A DNA stretch of 39,142 bases, from contig JAOARW010000016.1 in NCBI GenBank assembly GCA_025210475.1, positions 1-39,142 of the forward strand, read 5' to 3'. A model generated the notes under the pieces. The model saw nothing but the letters and a program-made list of their open reading frames with translations, did not search any database and was not told the DNA's origin. Positions 8,642 through 16,728 of this stretch are shown here, piece after piece (the stretch's first letter is position 1; each line of letters starts with the position of its first letter). The stretch comes from Carboxylicivirga sp. Its GTDB lineage: Bacteria; Bacteroidota; Bacteroidia; Bacteroidales; Marinilabiliaceae. The translations under genes and the position numbers were made by a program.

Positions 8642-10039
8642 ATGAGTCTTACAGAAAATACAGCGGCGATAGCTGAACTGGACATTGAGGACTTGGTCAA
8701 AAATCAACGAGCCTATTTCAAAAGTAATGCCACCATGCCTGTAGCGTTTAGGCTGGAACAATTAAAAAAGCTCAAAGACTTATTAATAAGGCATCAGGAT
8801 GAGATGTATGAAGCCATTTTTAAGGATTTCGGGAAGTCAAAATACGAATGCCAATTAACGGAGTTTTTCCCTTTAGTGGATGAGATTAACATCTCCGTTA
8901 AGAATTTAAGAAAATGGGTAAAATACAGAAGTGTAAAAACCAACCTGTTGAATTTCCCGGCAAAAAGCTATTTGGTACCAGAGCCTTTAGGAGTTACTCT
9001 GGTTATTGGAGCATGGAATTTCCCGTATAACCTATCTTTAACACCTTTAGTAGGCTCCATGGCAGCAGGCAATACAACAATTCTGAAACCCAGCGAGCTA
9101 CCTGCCGAAACAAGTAAAATAATGGCAAAAATCATTAATGAAAATTTTGACCCTAACTACCTGAGGGTTGTGGAAGGTGGGATTCCGGAAACAACTGCTT
9201 TATTAAAACAACGATACGATAAGATCTTCTTTACAGGTAGTCCGATGGTAGGTAAAATTGTAAATAAGGCAGCAGCTGAACACCTCACCAACGTTACGCT
9301 TGAATTAGGAGGGAAAAATCCGGTCATATTCCATAAGGATGCAGCGATGAAAACCGGCGTTAAACGTATGATTTGGTCTAAATTTGTAAATGCCGGCCAG
9401 CTTTGTATCACTCCGGATTATGCACTTGTTCATAAAGATGTAAAAGATGAGTTTTTAAGCTTAGCTGTTAAAGAGATCAAAAAAGCCAATTTTTCTGTTG
9501 AGAACCATAATTTCACTCAAATCATTAATGAACGGAATTTCGATCGGTTGCTTGGTTTGATTGATCCTGAAAAAGTACATTATGGAGGTACACATGACCG
9601 GGACGATCGTAGAATTAGTCCAACGATCTTAACAAATGTATCGTTGGACGATGCCATTATGCAAGAGGAAATTTTTGGTCCTATCTTACCGGTTTTAGAA
9701 TATGAGACCATTGATGATGCTTTTGAAATTATTAAGGATATTGAAAAGCCATTAGCTGCATATCTGTTTTCTGACAGTAATAGCCTTAAGGAGCGTTTTC
9801 TTAAAGAAATACCTTTTGGAAGTGGAGCAATTAATGATTGCGTGATGCAAATTACCAATCCGGCTATCCCATTCGGTGGCGTTGGAAATAGTGGAATTGG
9901 TCGATATCATGGAGAATATAGTTTTGAGTGTTTCTCACATTTTAAGGGTGTTTTGGATAAGCCTACAGCCATTGAAACCAATTTAAAGTATTACGGTTAT
10001 AGTGAAAAACAACTCTATATCATTAAAAAGTTAAGTTAA
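8642..10039 (+). CDS. NAD(P)-dependent aldehyde dehydrogenase, ALDH3-like
   Basis: 465 residues, close to the 450-490 typical of class 3 / fatty-aldehyde-type dehydrogenases, which lack the longer N terminus of other ALDHs. Visible motifs are VIGAWNFPYNLSLTPLVGSMAAGN (nucleotide-binding region; Asn126 would be the oxyanion Asn), FFTGSPMVGK (Rossmann turn), TLELGGKNPV with general-base Glu221, and AGQLCITPDY with catalytic Cys255. EEIFGPILPVLEY and NPAIPFGGVGNSGIGRYHG complete the family pattern. It oxidises medium- or long-chain or aromatic aldehydes to acids in the cytosol; the specific substrate cannot be read from sequence. It has its own terminator, and the genes downstream face it, so it is probably monocistronic. 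Confidence 0.9.
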   Translation: MSLTENTAAIAELDIEDLVKNQRAYFKSNATMPVAFRLEQLKKLKDLLIRHQDEMYEAIFKDFGKSKYECQLTEFFPLVDEINISVKNLRKWVKYRSVKTNLLNFPAKSYLVPEPLGVTLVIGAWNFPYNLSLTPLVGSMAAGNTTILKPSELPAETSKIMAKIINENFDPNYLRVVEGGIPETTALLKQRYDKIFFTGSPMVGKIVNKAAAEHLTNVTLELGGKNPVIFHKDAAMKTGVKRMIWSKFVNAGQLCITPDYALVHKDVKDEFLSLAVKEIKKANFSVENHNFTQIINERNFDRLLGLIDPEKVHYGGTHDRDDRRISPTILTNVSLDDAIMQEEIFGPILPVLEYETIDDAFEIIKDIEKPLAAYLFSDSNSLKERFLKEIPFGSGAINDCVMQITNPAIPFGGVGNSGIGRYHGEYSFECFSHFKGVLDKPTAIETNLKYYGYSEKQLYIIKKLS

Positions 10040-10072
10040 CCGAAGCTCACAGGAAATCAAAGAATATTAAAG

Positions 10073-10104
10073 AAATGCCGAGGGGATAGTTCACCTCGGC
10101 ATTT
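10073..10104. terminator. Bidirectional terminator between convergent genes
   Basis: AAATGCCGAGG (10073-10083) pairs perfectly with CCTCGGCATTT (10094-10104) around a 10-base loop. T residues follow on the plus side and an A-rich stretch precedes it. It therefore serves both the aldehyde dehydrogenase gene (ends 10039) and the convergent oxidoreductase gene (ends 10139). Confidence 0.9.
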
Positions 10105-10138
10105 TCAACTTGTGTCTTATATTAATCGTATTTTTATG

Positions 10139-10681
10139 TTACACCATCCTAGCAACTAAAGCTTTGGCATGTCTTCCTGCTCGTTCAACAACCTGCTCTT
10201 TGGTTTGCGTTCCAATAGGCATCATGCCATATTCTGCGCTAGCCCCCTGATAATCCATACCTGTATAATCGGCAATCTGTTTAAACCATAGGTTGATATG
10301 CTCGATTTTAAAACCATCATCAGGTAAACTATTATATGTTTCCTGAGGAATTCCGGTTGTGTAACTAATATATAGTTTCTTACCTTTTAATTTATCTCCA
10401 CCTTTCCCATGAGCAAAGCCCATAGCAAAAACCAAATCCAGCCATTGCTTTAATATGGCCGGTATGCCAAACCATTGAACAGGAAACTGAAGCACAATAT
10501 TAGATGCATTTACCAAGGCCTCTTGCTCTGCATTAGCGTTAATATTAAAATCCGGGTAAAGCTTTATCAGCTCTCTTACTTCTGCATTCGAATGGTTAGC
10601 TGAAAGTTCTTCAACAATGGCATGATTTGCAATTGAACTTGTAATGTTCGAATGCCCACAAATTACGATGGTTTTGTTCAT
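10139..10681 (-). CDS. Flavodoxin-fold NAD(P)H-dependent oxidoreductase (NQO1/KefF-like)
   Basis: 180 residues with a flavodoxin-like fold. The N-terminal strand MNKTIVICGHSNITSSIANHAI forms the FMN/FAD phosphate loop region. IVLQFPVQWFGIPAILKQWLDLVF is the signature of the NQO1/MdaB/KefF group (FPxxW...PAxLKxWxDxV). KGKKLYISYTTGIPQ and GMDYQGASAEYG complete the domain. It probably reduces quinones or other electrophiles by two-electron transfer in the cytosol. A DoxX-like membrane protein gene lies directly upstream, ending one base before this start, so the two are almost certainly co-transcribed. This pairing of a small redox flavoprotein with a DoxX-type membrane protein suggests a membrane-linked redox or detoxification role. 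Confidence 0.85.
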   Translation of the reverse strand: MNKTIVICGHSNITSSIANHAIVEELSANHSNAEVRELIKLYPDFNINANAEQEALVNASNIVLQFPVQWFGIPAILKQWLDLVFAMGFAHGKGGDKLKGKKLYISYTTGIPQETYNSLPDDGFKIEHINLWFKQIADYTGMDYQGASAEYGMMPIGTQTKEQVVERAGRHAKALVARMV

Positions 10682-10682
10682 T

Positions 10683-11108
10683 TTAATTTTTATTTTTTGT
10701 TACTAAAGTTTTTAATGCACCTGTACTCCAAAGTGCCCATAAAACAAGTACAGGCTGAAAGAATAATCGGATTAAGCGAGCTTGATCTGTATCTAAGCCA
10801 AATGCACTAATTCCATTTATATATTGATAGATATTTCCGGGAAAAATAAGGATATAAAAACTTGCTAATGCGATCCCAACAAGAACTTTCTTTTGGGTAT
10901 AAAAAATCATACCGAGTCCAAGTAAAGCTTCAACAATTCCAGAAAGTATTACTACCAGGTCTTTATCTAAAGGAATCCAGTCTGGTACTTGAGCTTGAAA
11001 ATCGATTCGACTAAAAGACAAATGCCCAATGGCAACATAGATCATCATTGCCCCAAGAATAATCCGAAAAATGTTCTGTAATTTTGTTGTTTTCATTTTC
11101 TGTTTCAT
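10683..11108 (-). CDS. DoxX-like integral membrane protein
   Basis: 141 residues with four predicted membrane segments (about 13-30, 52-68, 75-93 and 110-130). It has the DoxX-like order: an N-terminal helix followed by AIGHLSF, a periplasmic loop QVPDWIPLDKD, LSGIVEALLGLGMIF, and an LIRLFFQPVLVLWALW end. The QVP.W(I/L)P loop is very common in DoxX/YphA-like proteins. The start could also be the second Met (11096), which gives MKTTKLQN; no ribosome-binding sequence decides. Family members are linked to thiol/redox homeostasis or are of unknown function. It is the first gene of a two-gene unit with the downstream flavodoxin-fold oxidoreductase, separated by a single base. Confidence 0.8.
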   Translation of the reverse strand: MKQKMKTTKLQNIFRIILGAMMIYVAIGHLSFSRIDFQAQVPDWIPLDKDLVVILSGIVEALLGLGMIFYTQKKVLVGIALASFYILIFPGNIYQYINGISAFGLDTDQARLIRLFFQPVLVLWALWSTGALKTLVTKNKN

Positions 11109-11262
11109 GCGTTTTTAATTAGAAACAAGATGCAAGAGTCAAAACGTAAGGAAAGAAATATTAATCGTTCTTCCGTATAAACTCATGATCCTGATTTGTT
11201 ATTTACTTATATTTTCGAGCCTACAAAGCTAGTTTTTTTATACTTAATAAATCATTTATTAA

Positions 11263-11700
11263 TCAACTTTTAAAATTGAACAACCCAAGTGAATAATGAA
11301 AAGACAAGTAAATTACTCCCCCCCAGAACAAACTTGACAGTATTAGGCCTGCTAGGATTTTTCGATTACTTACATTCATTGCCAGAGATATGAGTGTAAT
11401 CGTTGGGATTCCCAGAAAAATCGGAGCTAGTATAGTACTAAGATAAAATCCATATTCCGCATAGAATTTTTGTCCTCTCAAATACCCCCTTGATTTACTG
11501 AACTTAAGAAACCAGTTTTTATTTTGAATTCTGGCATAAAAAAAATAGCACAAGATATTGGCACACAGTACTGCTAATGAAACCACGATGGCTCCTACAA
11601 AAAAGTTATAAGATTCAAAAACAAAATATCCGTAGGCAATATACACTTTCCAAAGGCTAAGTAAAAACATCCCCAATATTTCCAAGATCTCGTACTCCAT
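11263..11700 (-). CDS. Small polytopic membrane protein, possibly VTT/DedA-like
   Basis: 145 residues with four hydrophobic segments (about 5-25, 35-55, 82-102 and 113-135). Between the second and third lies a basic loop (KNWFLKFSKSRGYLRG), then YAEYGFYLSTILAPIFLGIPTITLISLAMNV. This order (helix pair, basic loop, YG, a Pro-containing re-entrant-like helix, final helix) resembles small VTT/DedA or YqaA-type membrane proteins. The match is distant and no diagnostic motif is decisive. Its ATG overlaps the stop of the upstream gene by one base (TAATG), which indicates translational coupling. It therefore probably works with the upstream NAD(P)-binding membrane-anchored protein. Function unknown. 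Confidence 0.55.
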   Translation of the reverse strand: MEYEILEILGMFLLSLWKVYIAYGYFVFESYNFFVGAIVVSLAVLCANILCYFFYARIQNKNWFLKFSKSRGYLRGQKFYAEYGFYLSTILAPIFLGIPTITLISLAMNVSNRKILAGLILSSLFWGGVIYLSFHYSLGLFNFKS

Positions 11701-12728
11701 TAATTCAGGCTATTTAAATAATCTTGAGCATTGTAAAAAAACAACACATCAAAAATTAAAAGTGTAAATATTAATATGGCAATTGGCACAAACCCGAGAA
11801 CTAAACATCCGAGTATCGCAGCGAGTTCAAACCAAATAAGGAAACGTAGTAAGCTTTTGGTCTTTTTACGTTTTACATATTCCTCTTTGTTAATTAAAAC
11901 ATTTTGCTTTGCTGTTATAATGGATTTAGCCCAAAGAAAAGACAAGGCTATTTCGATAGTTGCAGCAACTATACTAAGCGCCAAACTGCCGGAAGCTAAA
12001 ATTTGAATTATGCCCCAAAGCAATACTGTGCTGATAATTCCTTTAAGCAAAAGTTTTTGCTCTTTTGAGTTATAATTTTTAAAAGATATGGCTGCTGCCG
12101 AATAAATTTTATCACTTTCGAAGATGTTTTTTCCTGACAGATCTTCGTCTACAGCTTTTACAACTTTTTTAGCAATTACATCTGTTTTAATTGGTCTGTA
12201 TTTAAGTGTTTTTTTAGTAAGTGAAGCAAAAAGACTTAATAAAGGTATACTGGCAACTTCATTTATCCTAACAGGCTTTCGATCTAAGTCTGCGTATAAC
12301 GAAGGTCGATAAATACACAGTTTTTCAAAGTTTAGCTCAGCTACTGTTTGTTCCATTTTCCATTTGGTTTGCAAATAAAGGCCTCTGGCATTTTCCTGGG
12401 CATCAATTGAGCTAATTACATGAAACTCTTTTACACCTTGCTCCTTAGCCCAGACAGCCACTTTTTTGACCAACTCGTAATCTACAGCAATAAAAGCTTC
12501 TGCCGAACCTGCTTTGGCCTGAGTGGTTCCCAGGGTAACAATAACAGCTTGCCCCGCAAACGATGTTGCTTCCAGCTCATTGAAGTCAACTAAAGTATTT
12601 TTTTCTCCAAAACTTGATGACCTATGCTTACGCTCAAAACTCGTTACGTCATGTCCTGCTGATAGTAAACCCTGTATCACTTTTTGACCAAGTTGACCTG
12701 AACCTCCAAAAATTGCGATTTGTTTCAT
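11700..12728 (-). CDS. NmrA/SDR-like NAD(P)-binding protein with C-terminal membrane anchor
   Basis: 342 residues in two parts. Residues 1 to about 210 are an atypical short-chain-dehydrogenase or NmrA/HTATIP2-like Rossmann domain: MKQIAIFGGSGQLGQK (GGxGxxG loop at 8-14), AVIVTLGTTQAKAGS, EFHVISSIDAQENARGLYLQTKWKMEQ (YxxxK-like) and ICIYRPSLYADLDR. Residues of about 230-335 hold about four hydrophobic segments with a basic loop VKRKKTKS between pairs. The protein would be a cytosolic NAD(P)-binding domain attached to the inner membrane. The domain fusion is not a textbook arrangement. It is coupled by a one-base stop/start overlap to the small membrane protein downstream. Substrate unknown; it may act as a sensor or assembly factor rather than an enzyme. 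Confidence 0.7.
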   Translation of the reverse strand: MKQIAIFGGSGQLGQKVIQGLLSAGHDVTSFERKHRSSSFGEKNTLVDFNELEATSFAGQAVIVTLGTTQAKAGSAEAFIAVDYELVKKVAVWAKEQGVKEFHVISSIDAQENARGLYLQTKWKMEQTVAELNFEKLCIYRPSLYADLDRKPVRINEVASIPLLSLFASLTKKTLKYRPIKTDVIAKKVVKAVDEDLSGKNIFESDKIYSAAAISFKNYNSKEQKLLLKGIISTVLLWGIIQILASGSLALSIVAATIEIALSFLWAKSIITAKQNVLINKEEYVKRKKTKSLLRFLIWFELAAILGCLVLGFVPIAILIFTLLIFDVLFFYNAQDYLNSLN

Positions 12729-12779
12729 CGAAAGTTTGTATTTTAAATAATAATGTAAAATTAAAGGGAAATTAAAAGG

Positions 12780-13214
12780 ATGTATTTAACCAATGGTAAA
12801 AAAAGTGAAGAATTAAGTAGATTCTCATTAGCAGAAGCATTTAATGCGTATAAAATACTTAGCAAAAGGAATCACTATTTCAGTTTTTTGATTTCGGTGA
12901 TTGTAGAAACTGAAAAGCAGGACTGTCAGATTACCAAATCTTTGGATTAAAGAAAATGGCGTAATGCAATTTTTACTTTTCGATATCACCCCAATGTGCA
13001 ATATGATATTAATGGCTCTGAACAAGCAATCCGAAATATTAAGGTCAAGCAAAAAGTATCAGGTTCATTTCGTTCTACGCGCGGTGCAGATATCTTTGCT
13101 ATAATCAGATCTGCCATTGATACGTGGATTAAACGTTCTGCGAATATCTTTGAAATGCTTCAACTCTTAATTGATTTAGTGGAACAACGAAAGCTATTTT
13201 GTACTGCCAACTGA
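12780..13214 (+). pseudogene. IS66-family transposase remnant (C-terminal end)
   Basis: One frame is open from an ATG at 12780 to a stop at 13214, apart from a single TAA at 12948-12950. The part after the stop matches the C terminus of Bacteroidota IS66 transposases: AIFTFRYHPNVQYDINGSEQAIRN, IKVKQKVSGSFRSTRGAD, then FAIIRSAIDTWIKRSANIFEMLQLL, with the NxSExAIRN hallmark intact. The part before the stop (LSRFSLAEAFNAYKILSKR and onward) is not clearly IS66-like and may be more strongly decayed. About 80 percent of a normal ~500-residue transposase and the other IS66 genes (tnpA, tnpB) are absent. This is an old relic, not an active element. Confidence 0.7.
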
Positions 13215-13234
13215 CACCAATGCGTTAGTAATGC

Positions 13235-13600
13235 TAGAACCTGAGGTGTTACGATCGAAGCAATGTAATGAATGATGAGAATACTTAATATGGTGACCAG
13301 ATATATCTTATGCATGACGAGATTATGCCATGTAAGCATATAACAGGTGAGAAGCATCTAATAAAGCATGATATTGTTGAACTTCGTTGTGATATATAAA
13401 TGCTATTAAATGTGCAAAGCTTATTTTAGCGGCCGGAGATATCAAAAGTACAACGAGGATGCTTAGTCTAAGTAACCGGAAGACTAGTTGACAAATGAGA
13501 TGCATCTTGTCGGGCGAGATATTAACAAACTTCAGTGTGATATATTAGTGTTTTGAAATGAGCAAGGTATATTAGAGCCATCAGATCTAGCTGACGTATC
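13235..13600. repeat. Degenerate tandem repeat, period about 138-146 bp
   Basis: Units can be aligned by eye at the recurring AGAT: full units begin at 13299 and 13437, with a partial one before 13299 and another starting at 13583. Shared blocks include TGAGA(A/T)GCATCT (near 13349 and 13496), AACTTC..TGTGATATAT (near 13380 and 13529) and AAATG.GCAA (near 13409 and 13556). Copies are diverged with small indels. No intact reading frame runs through them. The last partial unit reaches the first possible start codon of the patatin-like gene. I do not recognise the repeat family. Confidence 0.55.
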
Positions 13601-13615
13601 ATGAGAATAACATTT

Positions 13616-14701
13616 ATGGAAAGATATTTTAATATAAGAGCCGGCTCGGAAGCCAGCAAGGAAATTTCGGAGAATGGTTTTACGCAAGATATGGTGAAGA
13701 TGATGCTGGGAGCATCCGGAGGACCCAAATGGCTTATTCTTTACGAGTTGGATAAATACCTGTGCAATGAGTTTTATCGTGGACGTGATACGAAATTACA
13801 CCTCCTGGGTTCGTCTATTGGCAGCTGGCGAATGGCTTGTTATGCATCAGCTAATCCTGTACAGGCGCTAGAGCGTTTCAAGGAAAATTACATACATTTT
13901 GGAGCTGGTTACAGCCAACATGAGGTGGATGTCATGACCATGGAACAGATGACCAACCATACCTTAGAGTTGATTCGTTCGTTTGTAGTGGATGAGCAGC
14001 TGGAGCAGATAATTAACAACCCTGTATTTAAGCTCAATTTTGTGGCGGCCAATAGTAAAGGCTTGTTGCAGCGCGACAAAAAGGTTCCGCTTTTGATGGG
14101 CATTACATTGGCTGCTCTGTCGAATGTTTTGGGCCGCAAAAATCTGAAGTATTCGTTTTCCCGTTCCTTATTTTACTCTGACAGATCATCACCATTTTAT
14201 CAACTAAATGATTTGCCCACAGAGACGGTGAAACTTGTAAAAGGCAACCTGCTAAAAGGTTTGCTGGCATCTGGCTCTATTCCGTTTCTTACTTCAGGTA
14301 TTAAAAATATTGAAGGAGCCCGGCCTCAGGGTGTATATCGCGATGGTGGACTGGTGGATTATCATTTCGATTTAGAACTCATCTTGGCTAAAGGGCTGGT
14401 TTTTTATCCCCATTTTTATGATGATACCATTCCCGGATGGTTTGACCAGTTTATTAGACGAAGGAAATCATCGAGTGAGAATTATAAGCGGGTGGTGTTG
14501 ATGTCGCCCAGCGCCGAATTAATTGGCAAACTGCCATATAATAAGATTCCGGATAGGAGGGACTTTGCTAAACTAAAATGGGAAGAGCGAGTCCAATACT
14601 GGGAAAAAGTCGTGGACATCAGCAAATATATGGTGGATGATTTTCATGAGATGTTGCAGAAAGAAACGGTATTATCGAGGCTTAAAACGATAGGCAATTA
14701 A
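13616..14701 (+). CDS. Patatin-like phospholipase family protein
   Basis: 361 residues from the ATG at 13616. This start is preferred over 13601 because the five extra codons lie in the decayed repeat and MERYFNIRAG is a natural beginning. Counting from 13616, an oxyanion-hole motif GASGGPKW lies at about 32-39, the nucleophile elbow GSSIGSW gives Ser67, and DGGLVDYH gives Asp243. These form the Ser-Asp dyad of patatin-type lipases. LASGSIPFLTSGI, usual just before the Asp, is also present. It has no signal peptide, so it is probably cytosolic or membrane-associated, acting on phospholipid or lipid ester bonds. It stands alone between repeat-rich DNA and a shared terminator; no operon partner. 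Confidence 0.85.
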   Translation: MERYFNIRAGSEASKEISENGFTQDMVKMMLGASGGPKWLILYELDKYLCNEFYRGRDTKLHLLGSSIGSWRMACYASANPVQALERFKENYIHFGAGYSQHEVDVMTMEQMTNHTLELIRSFVVDEQLEQIINNPVFKLNFVAANSKGLLQRDKKVPLLMGITLAALSNVLGRKNLKYSFSRSLFYSDRSSPFYQLNDLPTETVKLVKGNLLKGLLASGSIPFLTSGIKNIEGARPQGVYRDGGLVDYHFDLELILAKGLVFYPHFYDDTIPGWFDQFIRRRKSSSENYKRVVLMSPSAELIGKLPYNKIPDRRDFAKLKWEERVQYWEKVVDISKYMVDDFHEMLQKETVLSRLKTIGN

Positions 14702-14922
14702 GCACGCAATTGGCATTAGAAAATCTATTACGCTTTTAAATTCGGCATAATCTACTGTGTGTCAAAGAGTTTTTAATCATTAGTTTATAGCTATTAGCCA
14801 TTGGCCAAAATGCCGCTCTTTGAACTCAGCTGAAGAGAATTTAATTATTAGATTATTGGCTATTGTGCTTCTGCGTATAGTATACTGAGTTTGATTTAAA
14901 TTTCAGAATTCAGATTAACAAA

Positions 14923-14962
14923 AAAGCCAATGAAAAGACTAAAGATGCTTTTCATTGGTTTT
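14923..14962. terminator. Bidirectional terminator between the patatin-like and SusE-like genes
   Basis: CCAATGAAAAG (14927-14937) pairs perfectly with CTTTTCATTGG (14948-14958). A/T pairs and one G-U extend the stem to about 15 bp (14923-14962). T-tracts occur on both strands. It lies between convergent genes ending at 14701 and 14999. Confidence 0.9.
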
Positions 14963-14998
14963 ATCTTATTACTTGATTAACACCCTAAAATAAGGGGA

Positions 14999-16378
14999 TT
15001 ATTTTTTCCAGATTTGAACACGCTTTAAGTAATAATCGTAAAGTATTGTATAGGTTCCGGCCTGGTTCTTAAATTTCAAATCTTTACTTCCATCACCTTC
15101 TTTAATTTTCACCCAGCTTACCGGCGCAGTCACTTCTTGTTCGCTAACATCAAAACCAGCATCATAAGGTCCCCAACCATCTGTTTGACCAATAAATTTC
15201 AAATCCACATCATCACTAAATTCCAAGTCTTCTGCTAAAAAGATATGTTCGCCATAGCCATATGGATTTTGAGTCATAGGAATAGCCGCTTCCGGGTTCC
15301 AGTCTAAATCAGGGTGTCCGGGGAAGCCTTTACCTACAATGTACATTTCTGTTCTTGGGGTTACAGTTTCAGTCATGTCTTCAACCGTATACTGCATTAG
15401 GTAAGGATTAAACCTAACTTTTTTGTAAGCCGGGTTAGCACCGTTGGCACCTAATAATACAGCTTCACTATCCTCACTGTTTACCATCCCTTTTGATGGG
15501 TCTGAACTATCCACTAATCCCCAGTTGTCGCCAGACCAGCTTAATTGGCCTAAGAATTTAAGCTTTTCAGCATCATCGTCCCAGCAATGAAGAAGAATTT
15601 CGAACCATCGGTCATCTTCTGGGTCTTTATCCATTGGTAATCCTAGTTCAGGCGTCCATGTTGACCATTGGAAACCTCCGGCTACATAAATATTCTCGTA
15701 TACCACATCTGCACCCGAACAATTAACTTTCATAGGTAACGATGTTAATCGATTGGCAGTATTAGTTACTTCAACAGTACCATTATGCATTTTCATTTCC
15801 ATTGCCAATGGAATAGTATAAGTGTAATCTAATTCATATGATTTAGGATTATCCGCTAACTCAATGGTATGATCTAAGCCGATACCTGCATTTTGAAGCT
15901 TGATAGCCGTTAAGCCTTGGTCATCAGTAATAGTGCCTTTAAATACTATGTTTTCACCTGGTAAAGCAGAAAAATCAAAGCTGGCATTTACCGTTGGTAG
16001 AGTGGCTACATCTACCTTGGTGACAAAGGATTCGGTAGCACCTCCCAATGTTTCAGCCGAAATGGTAATGTCATAAACTTTTAACTCTGCATCGTCGGCT
16101 AATGTAAAGGTATAATCGAGGAAATATTGAGTAACACGGTTGGCAAATACAATTTCCTTATCCAGCATTATTTCACTATTTGATAAGGTAATTTTTGAGA
16201 ACCCGGCTTCGGCATTAAAAGTGCCTTCAAAAACAATTTCATCGCCAGGTTTGGCCATTATCTCAGCTGTTACATTATCAGCTGTTGGCGGTGTTCCCGA
16301 TTTCTCGTCATCATCGCAGGCCATAAATAGTGTGGCAAAAAGAACGATGGCAAATGGTATTTTTAATAATGATTTCAT
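14999..16378 (-). CDS. SusE/SusF-like outer membrane glycan-binding lipoprotein
   Basis: 459 residues. The signal ends in LFMAC (lipobox Cys21) and is followed by DDDEK, an acidic surface-export-type stretch. Two Ig-like repeats come next (about 30-125 and 126-215; compare PGDEIVFEGTFNAEAGFSKITL with PGENIVFKGTITDDQGLTAIKL). Two C-terminal SusE/SusF-type starch-binding-like domains follow: IYVAGGFQWSTWTPELGLPM with LKFLGQLSWSGDNWGLVD, and MYIVGKGFPGHPDLDW with LKFIGQTDGWGPYDAGFD. It should bind polysaccharide at the cell surface and assist SusC/SusD. It is unusual in lying 3' of the regulator gene on the opposite strand from susCD, 350 bases away, and is probably transcribed separately. Confidence 0.85.
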   Translation of the reverse strand: MKSLLKIPFAIVLFATLFMACDDDEKSGTPPTADNVTAEIMAKPGDEIVFEGTFNAEAGFSKITLSNSEIMLDKEIVFANRVTQYFLDYTFTLADDAELKVYDITISAETLGGATESFVTKVDVATLPTVNASFDFSALPGENIVFKGTITDDQGLTAIKLQNAGIGLDHTIELADNPKSYELDYTYTIPLAMEMKMHNGTVEVTNTANRLTSLPMKVNCSGADVVYENIYVAGGFQWSTWTPELGLPMDKDPEDDRWFEILLHCWDDDAEKLKFLGQLSWSGDNWGLVDSSDPSKGMVNSEDSEAVLLGANGANPAYKKVRFNPYLMQYTVEDMTETVTPRTEMYIVGKGFPGHPDLDWNPEAAIPMTQNPYGYGEHIFLAEDLEFSDDVDLKFIGQTDGWGPYDAGFDVSEQEVTAPVSWVKIKEGDGSKDLKFKNQAGTYTILYDYYLKRVQIWKK

Positions 16379-16728
16379 GAATAAAAAGTTTTCAATTGTT
16401 GCATGAAATTCACTAATGAAAGGGAGGTGCTGATTGATGTATCAAAACCAGACTCATTAGATTCTTTCATAAAACTGAGTTTTTGACTAATTATAAGTTA
16501 ATCGACTTTTAGGCATTAACAAAAATAGAGCATAGGTCATTGGGGCCTGGGTTAGTTAATGTCCATTTAGCAGGGATATTCTGTTCCTGGCAACGAATTA
16601 TCGTTAAAAGCATATTTATCAGTCGGATAGGTTGTGGTAGTCTATTTGTTGGCCAATTGTATTTTTGTCGTCCAACTCGTACCAGAACAGTTTACCCCCC
16701 GTATTGCAGATGGAATTCTAAAGTCTCA
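16379..16728. other. Gene-free interval between the sensor/regulator and SusE-like genes
   Basis: 350 bases between two minus-strand genes. I see no coding sequence and no strong terminator hairpin. It contains one exact -7-like element on the minus strand (16520-16527), which supports separate transcription of the SusE-like gene. Confidence 0.4.
16520..16527 (-). promoter_or_regulatory. Possible -7 element for the SusE-like gene
   Basis: On the minus strand this reads TATTTTTG, an exact TAnnTTTG match, about 140 bases before the start at 16378. No clear -33 TTTG is seen. Confidence 0.3.

Noticed and set aside
13235..13600. CRISPR array
   Set aside because: Repeats are about 140 bp, diverged and directly adjoining, without short identical repeats, uniform spacers or cas genes.
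13160..13728. Minus-strand reading frames across the repeat region
   Set aside because: They are short, start and stop within repeat units, and two run into the transposase remnant or the patatin-like gene. Their similarity to each other follows from the DNA repeat.
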